Source: DAOTXR01 sp034435375 | GTDB taxonomy: Bacteria > Chloroflexota > Anaerolineae > Aggregatilineales > UBA3940 | DNA length: 32,119 bases | NCBI GenBank assembly: GCA_034435375.1 | Contig: DAOTXR010000013.1 | Coordinates: 1 to 32,119 of the forward strand | Direction: 5' to 3' | Shown here: positions 15,658 through 23,434 of the stretch, piece by piece | How the letters are laid out: each line of letters begins with the position of its first letter | Position numbering within the stretch: position 1 is the stretch's first letter | Notes under the pieces: model-generated | The model's database searches: none | Told to the model about the DNA's origin: nothing | The model's input: the letters and a program-made list of their open reading frames with translations, nothing else | Program-made: the position numbers and the translations under genes

Positions 15658-15664
15658 GCCTAAC
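15658..15664 (+). repeat. Orphan attC R'' box
   Basis: GCCTAAC followed by ACGCGGCTGG, like the left half of an attC. No R' box or complementary arm appears before the next gene at 15717. Confidence 0.4.
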
Positions 15665-15716
15665 ACGCGGCTGGAATGTTGTGTTTACTGGATTGAATGA
15701 CTGCAAAGAGTAGAAT

Positions 15717-16376
15717 GTGGAACTAACACCTGCCAAGAAGTATTTCCTGCTCGCTTTGCCCATTCTGTTGACCTCAAGCACCGCACTTGTGTTTAGCGCA
15801 ATGGCTCAATGGCTGGGGAATGACAAAGGGTATCTTCTGGGCTTTGGCTTCTATTGGGTCTGGTGTTTGAGCGTCCCTCTGATTTGCTGGGGCAAGCACG
15901 GGTTTCGCTGGATATTCGTAGAAGAAGTCCCGTTATTTAAGAAGGATAACTGGCTAGTCATTGGCCTCTTGTGCTTGACTGTCGTTGGTGCGGTCTGGAT
16001 GTATTTCATCCCTAATCTTGCCACAGTCTCCATCTGGGTTGTGTTGTTTTCGCCAGTTACCATCATAAACGGAACTTGCGAAGAAATCCTGTGGCGCGGG
16101 GTGTATGTGAAGGGGTTTGGGAAGAATGTGTTTTTGGGGTACATTTACCCCGCTATTGGCTTTGCTCTTTCACACATCTCATCGGAACTGGTATTTCCAG
16201 CCGCAGGCGGGATATTCACCTTTGTCATTTCCACGTTCTTTTTAGGATTGGTTTATGGTTGGGTGGCTTATAAGACCGGCTCTGCCAAGTGGACGGCCAT
16301 AACCCACAGTTTGATAGGTCTATTGGCTTTTGGAGAACCAATCTCTACGAGTATTGCTCGGCTTGTCTTTCCGTAA
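15717..16376 (+). CDS. CPBP family intramembrane glutamic protease
   Basis: A 219-residue membrane protein with about six helices and all CPBP motifs: CEEILWRGVYVKGF (paired Glu and Arg), GFALSHIS (His) and ITHSLIGL (His). It is not closely similar to the CPBP proteins at 121 and 10460, so it is an independent acquisition. The GTG start has no strong ribosome-binding site, only AGAG nearby. A clear attC follows at 16390. The substrate is unknown. Confidence 0.85.
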   Translation: MELTPAKKYFLLALPILLTSSTALVFSAMAQWLGNDKGYLLGFGFYWVWCLSVPLICWGKHGFRWIFVEEVPLFKKDNWLVIGLLCLTVVGAVWMYFIPNLATVSIWVVLFSPVTIINGTCEEILWRGVYVKGFGKNVFLGYIYPAIGFALSHISSELVFPAAGGIFTFVISTFFLGLVYGWVAYKTGSAKWTAITHSLIGLLAFGEPISTSIARLVFP

Positions 16377-16389
16377 GTTGTAGCACGCT

Positions 16390-16466
16390 GCCCAACCTGC
16401 GCTTCCAGCCGACCGCTTGGCCTCGCTGCGCTCGGCTCGCTGCAGGTGAAGCGCAGGCCGTTGGGC
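16390..16466 (+). repeat. attC site 9 (77 nt)
   Basis: R'' GCCCAAC (16390-16396) and R' GTTGGGC (16460-16466) are perfect complements. Arms CTGCGCTTC (16397-16405) and GAAGCGCAG (16448-16456) are also perfect. The cleanest site of the window. Confidence 0.92.
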
Positions 16467-16492
16467 AGAATACTAGGATTGGAAACTATAAG

Positions 16493-17212
16493 ATGGGAAA
16501 AATCACGGGAGGCGCTAAATGGCCTCGTTGGTTAGTGACTTTGGGCCTCATCTGGGGGCAGCTATTCTTGATCATCTCAACAATATCCGACCCAACACCT
16601 CGCAACCTTACTCTTCTGCTCTCTATCCAGGGCAGTGGGTTTTATACGTTGCTTCTTTGGATCACTCGGCGATTTTGGTTGCCAAGATTGTCAGATCGTC
16701 CGATGCGTAATGCGGTTTTGCTTGGCAGTTTCAATGCAGCTGTGGTGGAAATGTTGTTTTGGGTGATGCAAACGATCATTGGTGTGGAAGGAGTAGCTGC
16801 CCATACCAACCCTCTGCTCGATCTTGTGCTTACGATGCCATGGTATATCGGGATGGTCTATATTTTTGTACGAGTACAAAGACAGCGGCGCTATTCGCCG
16901 GCCATCGTGCTACTGTTGGGAGCAATCTATGAGACTGGGGCCGATGGGGTGATTGGGGGACAAATCATTCCAATGTTGATTGGGCAGAAGGTTGCTTTGC
17001 TTGAGAGCTGGATATTTTTAGCCCTCATAGCTTTTTGGCAATTCATTCCGGTTTATAGTTCAATGGTACTGCCGCCAGCCTGGATACTAGAAGCAGATGG
17101 GGTTGCTGAGCTGCAGGCGCGGTCCGGGAGGTGGGCTGGCTTGAAGCCGCTTTTATGGCTGGTACCCTACACGGTCTATCTGGTGGGGATGCTGGTGGTG
17201 TTATCTCAGTAA
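16493..17212 (+). CDS. Multi-helix membrane protein of unknown function
   Basis: A 239-residue protein with about six to seven hydrophobic segments (near residues 12-30, 40-57, 73-95, 105-125, 138-158, 168-188 and 215-236) and no motif that I recognise. Conserved-looking polar spots inside or beside helices include AAVVEMLFW and GAIYETGADGVIGG. The lack of a known signature means transport, sensing and enzymatic roles all remain open. ATG 16493 is chosen because upstream in-frame starts lie inside attC site 9. It is flanked by complete attC sites 9 and 10, so it is a clean single-gene cassette. Confidence 0.75.
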   Translation: MGKITGGAKWPRWLVTLGLIWGQLFLIISTISDPTPRNLTLLLSIQGSGFYTLLLWITRRFWLPRLSDRPMRNAVLLGSFNAAVVEMLFWVMQTIIGVEGVAAHTNPLLDLVLTMPWYIGMVYIFVRVQRQRRYSPAIVLLLGAIYETGADGVIGGQIIPMLIGQKVALLESWIFLALIAFWQFIPVYSSMVLPPAWILEADGVAELQARSGRWAGLKPLLWLVPYTVYLVGMLVVLSQ

Positions 17213-17219
17213 ACCTAAC
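17213..17219 (+). repeat. Orphan attC R'' box
   Basis: ACCTAAC overlapping the stop codon at 17210-17212 region, 13 nt before the complete attC site 10. It looks like the left half of a site displaced by another site. Confidence 0.4.
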
Positions 17220-17231
17220 AAGCCGCGCCCT

Positions 17232-17301
17232 GCCCAACACGCGCCTCCACCTGACGGCTGCGGCTCACTAACGCGGCTGACGCGCATACTGTGCATTGGG
17301 T
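17232..17301 (+). repeat. attC site 10 (70 nt)
   Basis: R'' GCCCAAC at 17232-17238 and R' ATTGGGT at 17295-17301. Inner arms around ACGCGC and GCGCAT pair partly. The R' box begins with A, as in site 1. Confidence 0.75.
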
Positions 17302-17359
17302 GGCTGCCTATCCATCTATCTATCCCGCTTTGATACTCAGTTTTTACTGGACCTGAGAT

Positions 17360-18502
17360 ATGGATTCTGATACCACAGCAGTTGATAAGCAAAACAGCCT
17401 TGCTGCGCTGCGCCAAGAATGGTCACTACTTGTCAGCGTGGTGACGGCTGGACTGTTTCTTTTGTTCGGCGGCGGTTGGTTAGCAGATTTTACCAATGCC
17501 GCTTGGTTTGCTTTTGTTTTTGTTTGGCTATTCAGCGTAATTCTATTGTCAGCTTTTGCCATCGTGCGCCATGCAGAAAGTCTGGCGATAATCTTGGGCG
17601 AACCACTCGGAACGTTGATTTTGACGCTTTCGGTAATTGGGGTTGAGGTGTTGATGATTTCGGCAGTGATGTTGTTTACAAGCAAAGAGACGCCAACAAT
17701 TGCCCGTGATACGATGTTTTCTGTCGTGATGATTCTGCTGGGTGGAATACTTGGGCTTTCTCTCTTATTCGGCGGCTTGCGACATCACGAGCAAACCTAT
17801 AATCTTCAAGGCGCCAAAGCTTACCTGGCTTTGATCATACCGCTTGCGGCCCTGGGTTTAGTGCTGCCGAATTTTACAACCACAACAACGGGACCGACCC
17901 TTTCGCCATTTCAGAGCGTGTTCCTGAGTCTGATGTCCGTTGGCATTTATAGCGTCTTCCTTGCCGTACAAACCAGCCGTCACCGCGAGTACTTCACCTC
18001 GCCGAACCCCGATGAAGCGGACGAGCATCTACACGGCGAATACGAAGTCAAATCAACACCGTACCATGCTTTGCTTCTCGTGCTCTATATTCTGCCACTC
18101 GTTATTCTTGCCAAACAGTTTGCTACACCGCTTGAGTATGGAACTCGCGTCTTAGGCGCGCCCGAAGCTCTGAGCGGTTTCTTGGTTGCGGTGCTCATTC
18201 TCTCACCCGAAGCGATGAGTGCAGTTCGCGCTGCCGTCCACAACCAATTGCAGCGTTCGGTTAATATCTTGTTGGGTTCCGCGCTGGCAACCATTGGGCT
18301 AACGATTCCTGCCATATTGACTATCGGCCTGATAACTGGCAAGACGATCCAGTTGGGCCTCGATGCGGTCAACATTATCCTACTCTTGACCCTCTTGGCA
18401 TTAAGTACGATCACCTTTTCCAAGAGCCGAACCAATGTGCTGCTCGGCGCAGTGCATCTGTTGTTGTTTCTGGCGTATTTGATGTTGATGTTCGAAAATT
18501 AA
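17360..18502 (+). CDS. ChaA-type Ca2+(cation)/H+ antiporter
   Basis: A 380-residue membrane protein with about eleven helices. It has the two inverted alpha-repeats of the CaCA superfamily in their ChaA form: GEPLGTLILTLSVIGVEV near residue 79 (Glu is the transport residue) and SPEAMSAVRAAVHNQLQRS followed by LLGSALATIGLTIPA near residue 275. A charged, His-containing loop between the halves (DEADEHLHGEYE) is also seen in the family. It likely exports Ca2+, Na+ or K+ in exchange for protons. ATG 17360 has only a weak ribosome-binding site. It is the last cassette gene; a half attC follows at 18528. Confidence 0.85.
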   Translation: MDSDTTAVDKQNSLAALRQEWSLLVSVVTAGLFLLFGGGWLADFTNAAWFAFVFVWLFSVILLSAFAIVRHAESLAIILGEPLGTLILTLSVIGVEVLMISAVMLFTSKETPTIARDTMFSVVMILLGGILGLSLLFGGLRHHEQTYNLQGAKAYLALIIPLAALGLVLPNFTTTTTGPTLSPFQSVFLSLMSVGIYSVFLAVQTSRHREYFTSPNPDEADEHLHGEYEVKSTPYHALLLVLYILPLVILAKQFATPLEYGTRVLGAPEALSGFLVAVLILSPEAMSAVRAAVHNQLQRSVNILLGSALATIGLTIPAILTIGLITGKTIQLGLDAVNIILLLTLLALSTITFSKSRTNVLLGAVHLLLFLAYLMLMFEN

Positions 18503-18752
18503 GGCGATCTTGCTTTTTATCCAAAGCGCCTAACATGCCCACCGGCTGAGCCGCTGTCAACTGTGTAGGGCTATTCCATCAAGTTGCTGCATATGCCAAG
18601 GGTTGGCGCGAGGTTCAAGAAACGAGAGGAGGCACAAGCCGTGAGGCTTATCGCACTTCACGGCTTGTGCACGAACAGATAGTCGCATTGAAGGCTGGTT
18701 CAAAGCCGAGTTGCTACCCGTGATGCTCTCCACTCCTCCCCCGGACTTTCTC
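18503..18752. other. Right border of the array, no gene seen
   Basis: 250 nt without a convincing gene. It holds a lone R'' box GCCTAAC (18528-18534) with no R' partner. It also holds a perfect 13-bp inverted repeat GCACAAGCCGTGA / TCACGGCTTGTGC (18632-18644 and 18658-18670, 13-nt loop). GAGAGGAGG at 18625 lies before a GTG (18641) that would start a 13-codon peptide through the hairpin (MRLIALHGLCTNR). No T-tract follows the hairpin. Confidence 0.6.
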
Positions 18753-18781
18753 TTTACACTTGCTTTTATGTGTGCTATTAT
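18753..18781 (+). promoter_or_regulatory. Sigma-70-like promoter of the greA-lysS operon
   Basis: -35 box TTTACA (18753-18758) and -10 box TATTAT (18776-18781) with a 17-nt spacer; an overlapping TATAAT lies at 18779-18784. It is about 215 nt upstream of the greA start, giving a long leader. Confidence 0.65.
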
Positions 18782-18789
18782 AATGGCTG

Positions 18790-18996
18790 GTCACTAACCC
18801 AGTTTTGAGCAAACTCAGCACCAAGTGTTTGGCTGGAAGTTTTCCGGCCAATATGGGGTTTCACCGAAGGAGCCTCCTGACACTCTTTCTGTGGAACATG
18901 GGGCTTGGGTGTCTCTGTTCTTGAGATACTGTATTGCGGGATCGCCCGTCGGGGCGGTCTTTTTTAACTTTCGAGAATCGTGTGAGGATTGGCGTG
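18790..18996 (+). promoter_or_regulatory. greA leader
   Basis: About 205 nt of untranslated leader. It contains a stem formed by TTGGCTGGAA and TTCCGGCCAA (about 18830-18850) and the intrinsic terminator at 18940-18965. With the terminator in front of greA, expression must depend on readthrough or on refolding of the leader. The leader could also be released as a small RNA. Confidence 0.5.
18940..18965 (+). terminator. Intrinsic terminator inside the greA leader
   Basis: Stem GATCGCCC / GGGCGGTC (18940-18947 and 18952-18959, one G-T wobble) with a 4-nt loop, followed at once by six T. It lies 31 nt before the greA ATG and downstream of the greA promoter. Confidence 0.82.
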
Positions 18997-19488
18997 ATGG
19001 CCGAGGATGTTGTCCGTTTAACAAGAGATGGCTTTCACAAATTTGAGGCTGAGTTGAACTACCTGCGGACGGTGCGTCGCAGTGAGGTTGCCGACCGCCT
19101 GCGGCTGGCGTTAGAAGAGGGCGGCGACCTCGTTGAGAACGCTGAGTACGAGGATGCCAAAAATGAGCAAGCCTTTGTCGAGGGGCGCATCCAACACCTG
19201 GAGATGCTCCTGAGCCGGGCACGCATTATCGAAGACGAAGAAATGCTTGTCCACGACGACACCGTGCATCTCAACTGTGTGGTCACTGTTCAGGAAGAGG
19301 GTCTTGAGCCAGAGACCTACCATATTGTCGGTCCCGCCGAGGTGGAACCACGGCAGCGGAAGATCAGCGACGCCTCTCCGTTAGGCCGCGCCCTGCTAGG
19401 CAAGCGTGTAGGTGACCAGGTACGCGTGCAAGCTCCAGACGGTGAGTTCATCTACCATATCATCGCCATTGCCGACAAGGAAGCATAA
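18997..19488 (+). CDS. greA: Transcription elongation factor GreA
   Basis: A 163-residue GreA. The N-terminal coiled coil (residues 1-75) contains the tip motif GGDLVENAEYEDAKNEQAF, whose acidic residues (Asp and Glu) reach through the RNA polymerase secondary channel and stimulate cleavage of backtracked RNA. The C-terminal FKBP-like domain ends in a segment of the form SPLGRALLGKRVGD. Length is normal for GreA (about 158). ATG 18997 is chosen because GTGAGGA precedes it at good distance and the coil begins right after; an earlier GTG overlaps the terminator stem. lysS follows 23 nt downstream. Confidence 0.95.
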   Translation: MAEDVVRLTRDGFHKFEAELNYLRTVRRSEVADRLRLALEEGGDLVENAEYEDAKNEQAFVEGRIQHLEMLLSRARIIEDEEMLVHDDTVHLNCVVTVQEEGLEPETYHIVGPAEVEPRQRKISDASPLGRALLGKRVGDQVRVQAPDGEFIYHIIAIADKEA

Positions 19489-19511
19489 CACCGGAACGGA
19501 TAATATCGCCT

Positions 19512-21041
19512 GTGTGGGAACCTAACGACCTCGAAAAACAACGCCTTGAAAAGCTCGAACGCATCCGCCAGCGAGGACTTGACGCTTTTCCCCACCGCGT
19601 CGAGCGTACTCATACGATTGCTGATGCTGTGGCTGCCTTCCAAGCGGCAGAAACTGCCGCTGACGGTCGACCGCCTGAGCCGATTGCCGTGTCAGTGTGC
19701 GGCAGGATGGTCGCCCATCGGCCCCAGGGCAAGTCATCGTGGGGCCATCTAGAGGACGGCACAGGCCGTGTTCAAATCTGGATCAAGGTCGATCTGGTCG
19801 GCGAGGAGATGCAGACCCTTTTTAACGACGAGCTGGACCTGTTCGATTTTCTCCAGGTCGACGGCATCCTGATGCGCACTCGCCGCGGCGAGATCACGGT
19901 CCAGGCCGAATCATTTCGACTGATCGCCAAGACGCTCAGCCCGCTGCCAGTCGTCAAGGAGCGCCGTCTGGACGATGGCACGGTTGAAAGGTATGGTGGC
20001 TTCACCGACCCGGAGGAACGCTACCGCCAGCGCTACGCTGACCTCGCGGTTAATCCCCAAGTGCGCGAGGTTTTCCGCATTCGGGCCAAGACAGTCAGCG
20101 CCGTGCGCCGCTTCCTTGACAATGAAGGCTTTCTCGAAGTCGAGACTCCCATTCTCCAGCCGATCTACGGCGGGGCGGCGGCCCGGCCTTTCATTACGCA
20201 CCACAACCAACTCCACCAAGACCTGTACCTGCGTATCAGCTTTGAGCTGTACTTGAAGCGGTTGCTGGTAGGCATGTACGATGCCGTGTACGAGATCGGG
20301 CGTGACTTCCGCAACGAGGGCGTATCGCGCAAACACAATCCGGAATTCACCCAGATCGAGTGGTACAAGGCATACATCGATTACAATGAAGTGATGAACA
20401 TCACTGAGCGGATGATCGCCTACGTCGCTCAGGAGGTGCTAGGTACGACCACGATTACTTTCCAGGGCCACCTGATCAACCTGGCTCCGCCCTGGCGACG
20501 CGTCACCCTGCGCGAGGCCATTGTGGAGTGCGCCGGGATCGACTATGTGCAGTATCCCGACGCCGCACAGTTGGCGGCGGCGATGCGCAACAAGGGCAAG
20601 AATCCCAGCCCTGGCAGCACGTGGGGCAGGCTGGTCGACTCGCTGCTGGGCACAGATGTAGAGCCTACGCTGATCCAGCCCACATTCGTCATGGACTATC
20701 CACGAGACATCAGCCCGCTCGCCAAGATGCGCCCCGATGACCCGACCCACGTGGAGCGCTTTGAGTTTTTTATCGGCGGCCTGGAGATGGGCAATGCCTT
20801 CACCGAGATCAACGATCCCCTCGATCAGGAGCAGCGCTTCCTGGATATGGGTCAACTGTACGGTGAGGATAGCGAACAGGGCCATCCAGTCGATGAGGAC
20901 TACCTGCGCGCTATGCGCTATGGAATGCCGCCCAACGGCGGTTTCGGCATGGGTATCGACCGGCTGGTCATGTTGCTCGCCGATCAGCCCAACATCCGCG
21001 AGGTGCTCCTCTATCCGCATCTGCGCACCCGTGAGGATTGA
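19512..21041 (+). CDS. lysS: Lysyl-tRNA synthetase, class II
   Basis: A 509-residue class II LysRS that charges tRNA-Lys. The N-terminal OB fold (about 55-155) contains SVCGRMVAHRPQGKSSWGHL. Class II motif 1 appears as FLEVETPILQPIYGGAAARPF. Motif 2 includes YEIGRDFRNEGVSRKHNPEF with the ATP-binding Arg. Motif 3 is GFGMGIDRLVMLL near the C-terminus. Length is usual. The GTG start has no strong ribosome-binding site but is placed by family alignment. The greA-lysS order is common in bacteria and supports one transcript. Confidence 0.96.
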   Translation: MWEPNDLEKQRLEKLERIRQRGLDAFPHRVERTHTIADAVAAFQAAETAADGRPPEPIAVSVCGRMVAHRPQGKSSWGHLEDGTGRVQIWIKVDLVGEEMQTLFNDELDLFDFLQVDGILMRTRRGEITVQAESFRLIAKTLSPLPVVKERRLDDGTVERYGGFTDPEERYRQRYADLAVNPQVREVFRIRAKTVSAVRRFLDNEGFLEVETPILQPIYGGAAARPFITHHNQLHQDLYLRISFELYLKRLLVGMYDAVYEIGRDFRNEGVSRKHNPEFTQIEWYKAYIDYNEVMNITERMIAYVAQEVLGTTTITFQGHLINLAPPWRRVTLREAIVECAGIDYVQYPDAAQLAAAMRNKGKNPSPGSTWGRLVDSLLGTDVEPTLIQPTFVMDYPRDISPLAKMRPDDPTHVERFEFFIGGLEMGNAFTEINDPLDQEQRFLDMGQLYGEDSEQGHPVDEDYLRAMRYGMPPNGGFGMGIDRLVMLLADQPNIREVLLYPHLRTRED

Positions 21042-21078
21042 TACGGCTCTCGGTGCCTCGGCCAATGGAGCTTGATTG

Positions 21079-22284
21079 ATGCTCCCTGAGCGACGGTCTC
21101 TTTTCCCCCTCTCACAGGCCGCCATCGCAACGGTCCTGTCGATTGCCGTGACGGTCTGCTCGGCCTGTCAACCGCTCATGCCTGTCGTCTCACCTACTGC
21201 TGAGCCGTCGGCCACGCTCGCGCCCACCCCAAGACCCACCGCCACGCCAACGCCGCTTCCCACGCTCACCGCCACTCCCTCCCCATCGCCCACCGCCACC
21301 CTGCTTCCGCCAGTGCAGGTGGGACCAGACAGCTACCCAGAGAACACTAACCCGCTCACCGGCCTGCCCGCCGATGACTCCACAGCGCTGGATCGCCGCC
21401 CACTGCTGATCAAAATCTCCAATTCGCCGCCCATCGTCCGCCCCCAGAGCGGCATCAGTTTCGCCGACCTGATCTTTGAGTACTATGTTGAAGGCGGCTG
21501 GACGCGCTTCGCCGCTCTTTTTTACAGCCAGGGGGCCGATCACATTGGCTCGGTGCGCAGCGCCCGGCTGATCGATCTTCAGTTAGCCCCGGCCTACGAT
21601 GCGCTGTTGGTCTTTTCGGGCGGCAGCCGGGGTGTGATCGATACTATCCGCGAGTCCGACCTGTACCCGTGGAACGTGATCTCGCCGCAGTTCGGCTATG
21701 GCGAACCGTACTTCGTGCGCTTCTATCGCGACGATCTACCCTTAGAGCACACGCTGTTCACCGACACGGCCCAGCTATGGCAGTGGGCCGCTGACCGCAA
21801 TGTCCGCCACCCGCCGACTTTCGGCACACCGGGCATGGCTTTTAGGGTCGGTCCCCCAGATGGCGGCATCCCTGCCCGCACAGTCCGCATCGACTATGCC
21901 CGCACGACCGCCGAGTGGCGTTTCGACCCTGTGAGCGGCGCTTACTTGCGCTGGACAGATGGCATTCCGCACACCGATGCGTTGACCGGCCAGCAGCTTG
22001 CCTTTGATAACGTGGTCGTGATCAGCGCCTACCACGACGAGGTCGATCTGTTCCCTGAAAAGTACCACGGCGCTGAAAAATCGATCGCCATCGAGGTGAC
22101 GGGAGAAGGGCCAGCTATGTTGCTGCGCGATGGCCAAGCCTTTGACGGTCGATGGGTGCGCGTGGGCGAGAAGGATATGTTCTCGTTCGTGGGGCCAGAT
22201 GGCGAGCCGCTGCTCTTCAGGCCAGGACAGACGTTCTTCCAGGTCATCCGGGGGGGATTCGAGCAGGTGACGATTGAGCCGTGA
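21079..22284 (+). CDS. DUF3048 family lipoprotein (YerB-like)
   Basis: A 401-residue protein with a lipoprotein signal (lipobox CSAC after the hydrophobic stretch IATVLSIAVTV), then a long Pro/Thr/Ala/Ser linker to about residue 72. The two DUF3048 domains follow, with hallmarks NPLTGLP, RRPLLIKISNSP, RPQSGISFADLIFEY and HIGSVRSARLIDLQL. The family (B. subtilis YerB) is extracytoplasmic and its biochemical function is unknown. ATG 21079 follows GGAG at 21067-21070; a TTG one codon earlier is less likely. It probably belongs to the greA-lysS transcript. Confidence 0.88.
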   Translation: MLPERRSLFPLSQAAIATVLSIAVTVCSACQPLMPVVSPTAEPSATLAPTPRPTATPTPLPTLTATPSPSPTATLLPPVQVGPDSYPENTNPLTGLPADDSTALDRRPLLIKISNSPPIVRPQSGISFADLIFEYYVEGGWTRFAALFYSQGADHIGSVRSARLIDLQLAPAYDALLVFSGGSRGVIDTIRESDLYPWNVISPQFGYGEPYFVRFYRDDLPLEHTLFTDTAQLWQWAADRNVRHPPTFGTPGMAFRVGPPDGGIPARTVRIDYARTTAEWRFDPVSGAYLRWTDGIPHTDALTGQQLAFDNVVVISAYHDEVDLFPEKYHGAEKSIAIEVTGEGPAMLLRDGQAFDGRWVRVGEKDMFSFVGPDGEPLLFRPGQTFFQVIRGGFEQVTIEP

Positions 22285-22309
22285 TGGGCCAAGCGAGCAG
22301 GCGAAAAGT

Positions 22310-22338
22310 TTGACGCCCTGGCCCTCACTGCGTATAAT
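22310..22338 (+). promoter_or_regulatory. Sigma-70-like promoter of tRNA-Val
   Basis: -35 TTGACG (22310-22315), 17-nt spacer, -10 TATAAT (22333-22338), 12 nt before the tRNA. Very close to consensus. Confidence 0.85.
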
Positions 22339-22349
22339 TCCTGTTAAAT

Positions 22350-22423
<74 letters not shown>

Positions 22424-22432
22424 CTGAACACA

Positions 22433-22469
22433 GGAGCGCCGATCTGCACGGGTCGGCGCTCCCTCTTCC
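22433..22469 (+). terminator. Terminator-like hairpin after tRNA-Val
   Basis: Perfect 10-bp stem GGAGCGCCGA / TCGGCGCTCC (22433-22442 and 22453-22462), followed by a pyrimidine run CTCTTCC. The weak T-tract makes efficiency uncertain. Confidence 0.6.
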
Positions 22470-22561
22470 ATCGCACACTCGGATCGCAATCGACAGGGGC
22501 GCTCCCGCTGGCCCCCCGTTTGTCACTGGATGGCGATCTGTTGTCATATGGACAAGGTGAG

Positions 22562-22633
22562 CTGGGGAGGAAGGACTCGAACCTTCGATTAACGGCTCCA
22601 AAGGCCGCTGCCTTGCCACTTGGCCACTCCCCA
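22562..22633 (-). tRNA. tRNA-Gln (TTG)
   Basis: A 72-nt cloverleaf on the minus strand. The acceptor TGGGGAG pairs with CTCCCCA, with discriminator G. The anticodon loop CTTTGGA gives anticodon TTG. It lies head to head with the nitroreductase gene. Confidence 0.94.
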
Positions 22634-22644
22634 ATGCGAGGCTG

Positions 22645-22653
22645 ATTGTACCA
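22645..22653 (-). promoter_or_regulatory. Extended -10 promoter of tRNA-Gln
   Basis: On the minus strand TGG-TACAAT forms an extended -10 about 12 nt before the tRNA. A weak -35 (GGCAAT, 17-nt spacer) lies upstream. Confidence 0.5.
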
Positions 22654-22703
22654 CAGGCCCGTTGCCGATTGCCAATGCGAGTTGCTACTTCAGGAAGGGT
22701 GCT

Positions 22704-23216
22704 ATGACAACGTTGCCCGTCTTCGAGGCCATTCGAACCAAGCGCGATGTGCGTGTCTTCACCGAACAACCCCTGCCTGACGAGTTGGCCGAGCGCATAC
22801 TCAATGCCGGACGGCTGGCCGGCAGCGCCAAAAACATGCAACCCTGGCACTTTGTCGCCGTGCGTAATCGCGACACTCTCAAAGCCCTCTCGACATGCGG
22901 CGCGTGGGCTGGACACCTGGCCAGTGCGGCGCTGGGGGTGGCGCTCGTCACTGCTGACCCCTATTACAAACTGACCATCCCCTTTGACCTGGGTCGCGCC
23001 ACGCAAAACATGATGCTGGCGGCGTGGGAGGCAGGCGTTGCCTCGGTCATGGCGACCCTTTACCAACCCGATCGGGCGCGCGAGATTCTGGGGGTGCCGC
23101 CAGAGTTCACCATCCCGTGGTGCATCTCATTTGGCTATCCTGCCGAGCCGCCCCACCCACCGCGCAAAGCTGGACGCAGGCCCTTTGGTGAGGTTGTGCA
23201 CTGGGAGAAGTGGTAA
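22704..23216 (+). CDS. Nitroreductase family protein
   Basis: A 170-residue FMN-dependent nitroreductase-fold protein. The FMN phosphate-binding start is IRTKRDVRVFTEQPLP (Arg-rich). RLAGSAKNMQPWHFVAVRN is the conserved Ser-x-x-N-x-Q-P-W segment. GRATQNMMLAAWEAGVAS is the dimer helix, and the SFGYP strand is near the C-terminus. Members reduce nitro groups, quinones or related electrophiles with NAD(P)H; the substrate is not predictable. ATG 22704 has AGGAAGGGT upstream at 22692-22700. An earlier TTG start would read through the tRNA-Gln promoter and is rejected. Confidence 0.88.
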   Translation: MTTLPVFEAIRTKRDVRVFTEQPLPDELAERILNAGRLAGSAKNMQPWHFVAVRNRDTLKALSTCGAWAGHLASAALGVALVTADPYYKLTIPFDLGRATQNMMLAAWEAGVASVMATLYQPDRAREILGVPPEFTIPWCISFGYPAEPPHPPRKAGRRPFGEVVHWEKW

Positions 23217-23349
23217 CCAGATGCACAAGCTAAATGCTAGGTGTCTTGCGAAAAGCGATTCGTGCTATTTTTCGCAAAGCCTGGGGCTTCAGAGAAATGC
23301 TCAACTGGCTGTATCTCCGACCGGATTCCTGGATTACTCCATTCGCGAC

Positions 23350-23358
23350 TGGTATAAT
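23350..23358 (+). promoter_or_regulatory. Extended -10 promoter of the cbiMQO operon
   Basis: TGG-TATAAT at 23350-23358, about 77 nt before cbiM. The -35 region (TGGATT at 23330) is weak, as is usual for extended -10 promoters. No cobalamin riboswitch could be recognised upstream. Confidence 0.6.
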
Positions 23359-23434
23359 CAAAACCGTCGGCGATAAGGTCATCCTCGCCTAATGTCCATT
23401 AGCGCTTTCCCTCAAAGGGAAGGAGATGCTTTCC

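Noticed and set aside
18632..18670. Inverted repeat read as a transcription terminator for chaA
   Set aside because: There is no T-tract on either strand after the stem, so it is reported only as an unexplained repeat.
23217..23434. Cobalamin riboswitch upstream of cbiM
   Set aside because: I could not find the conserved B12-box-like core; only a palindrome and an extended -10 promoter are visible.
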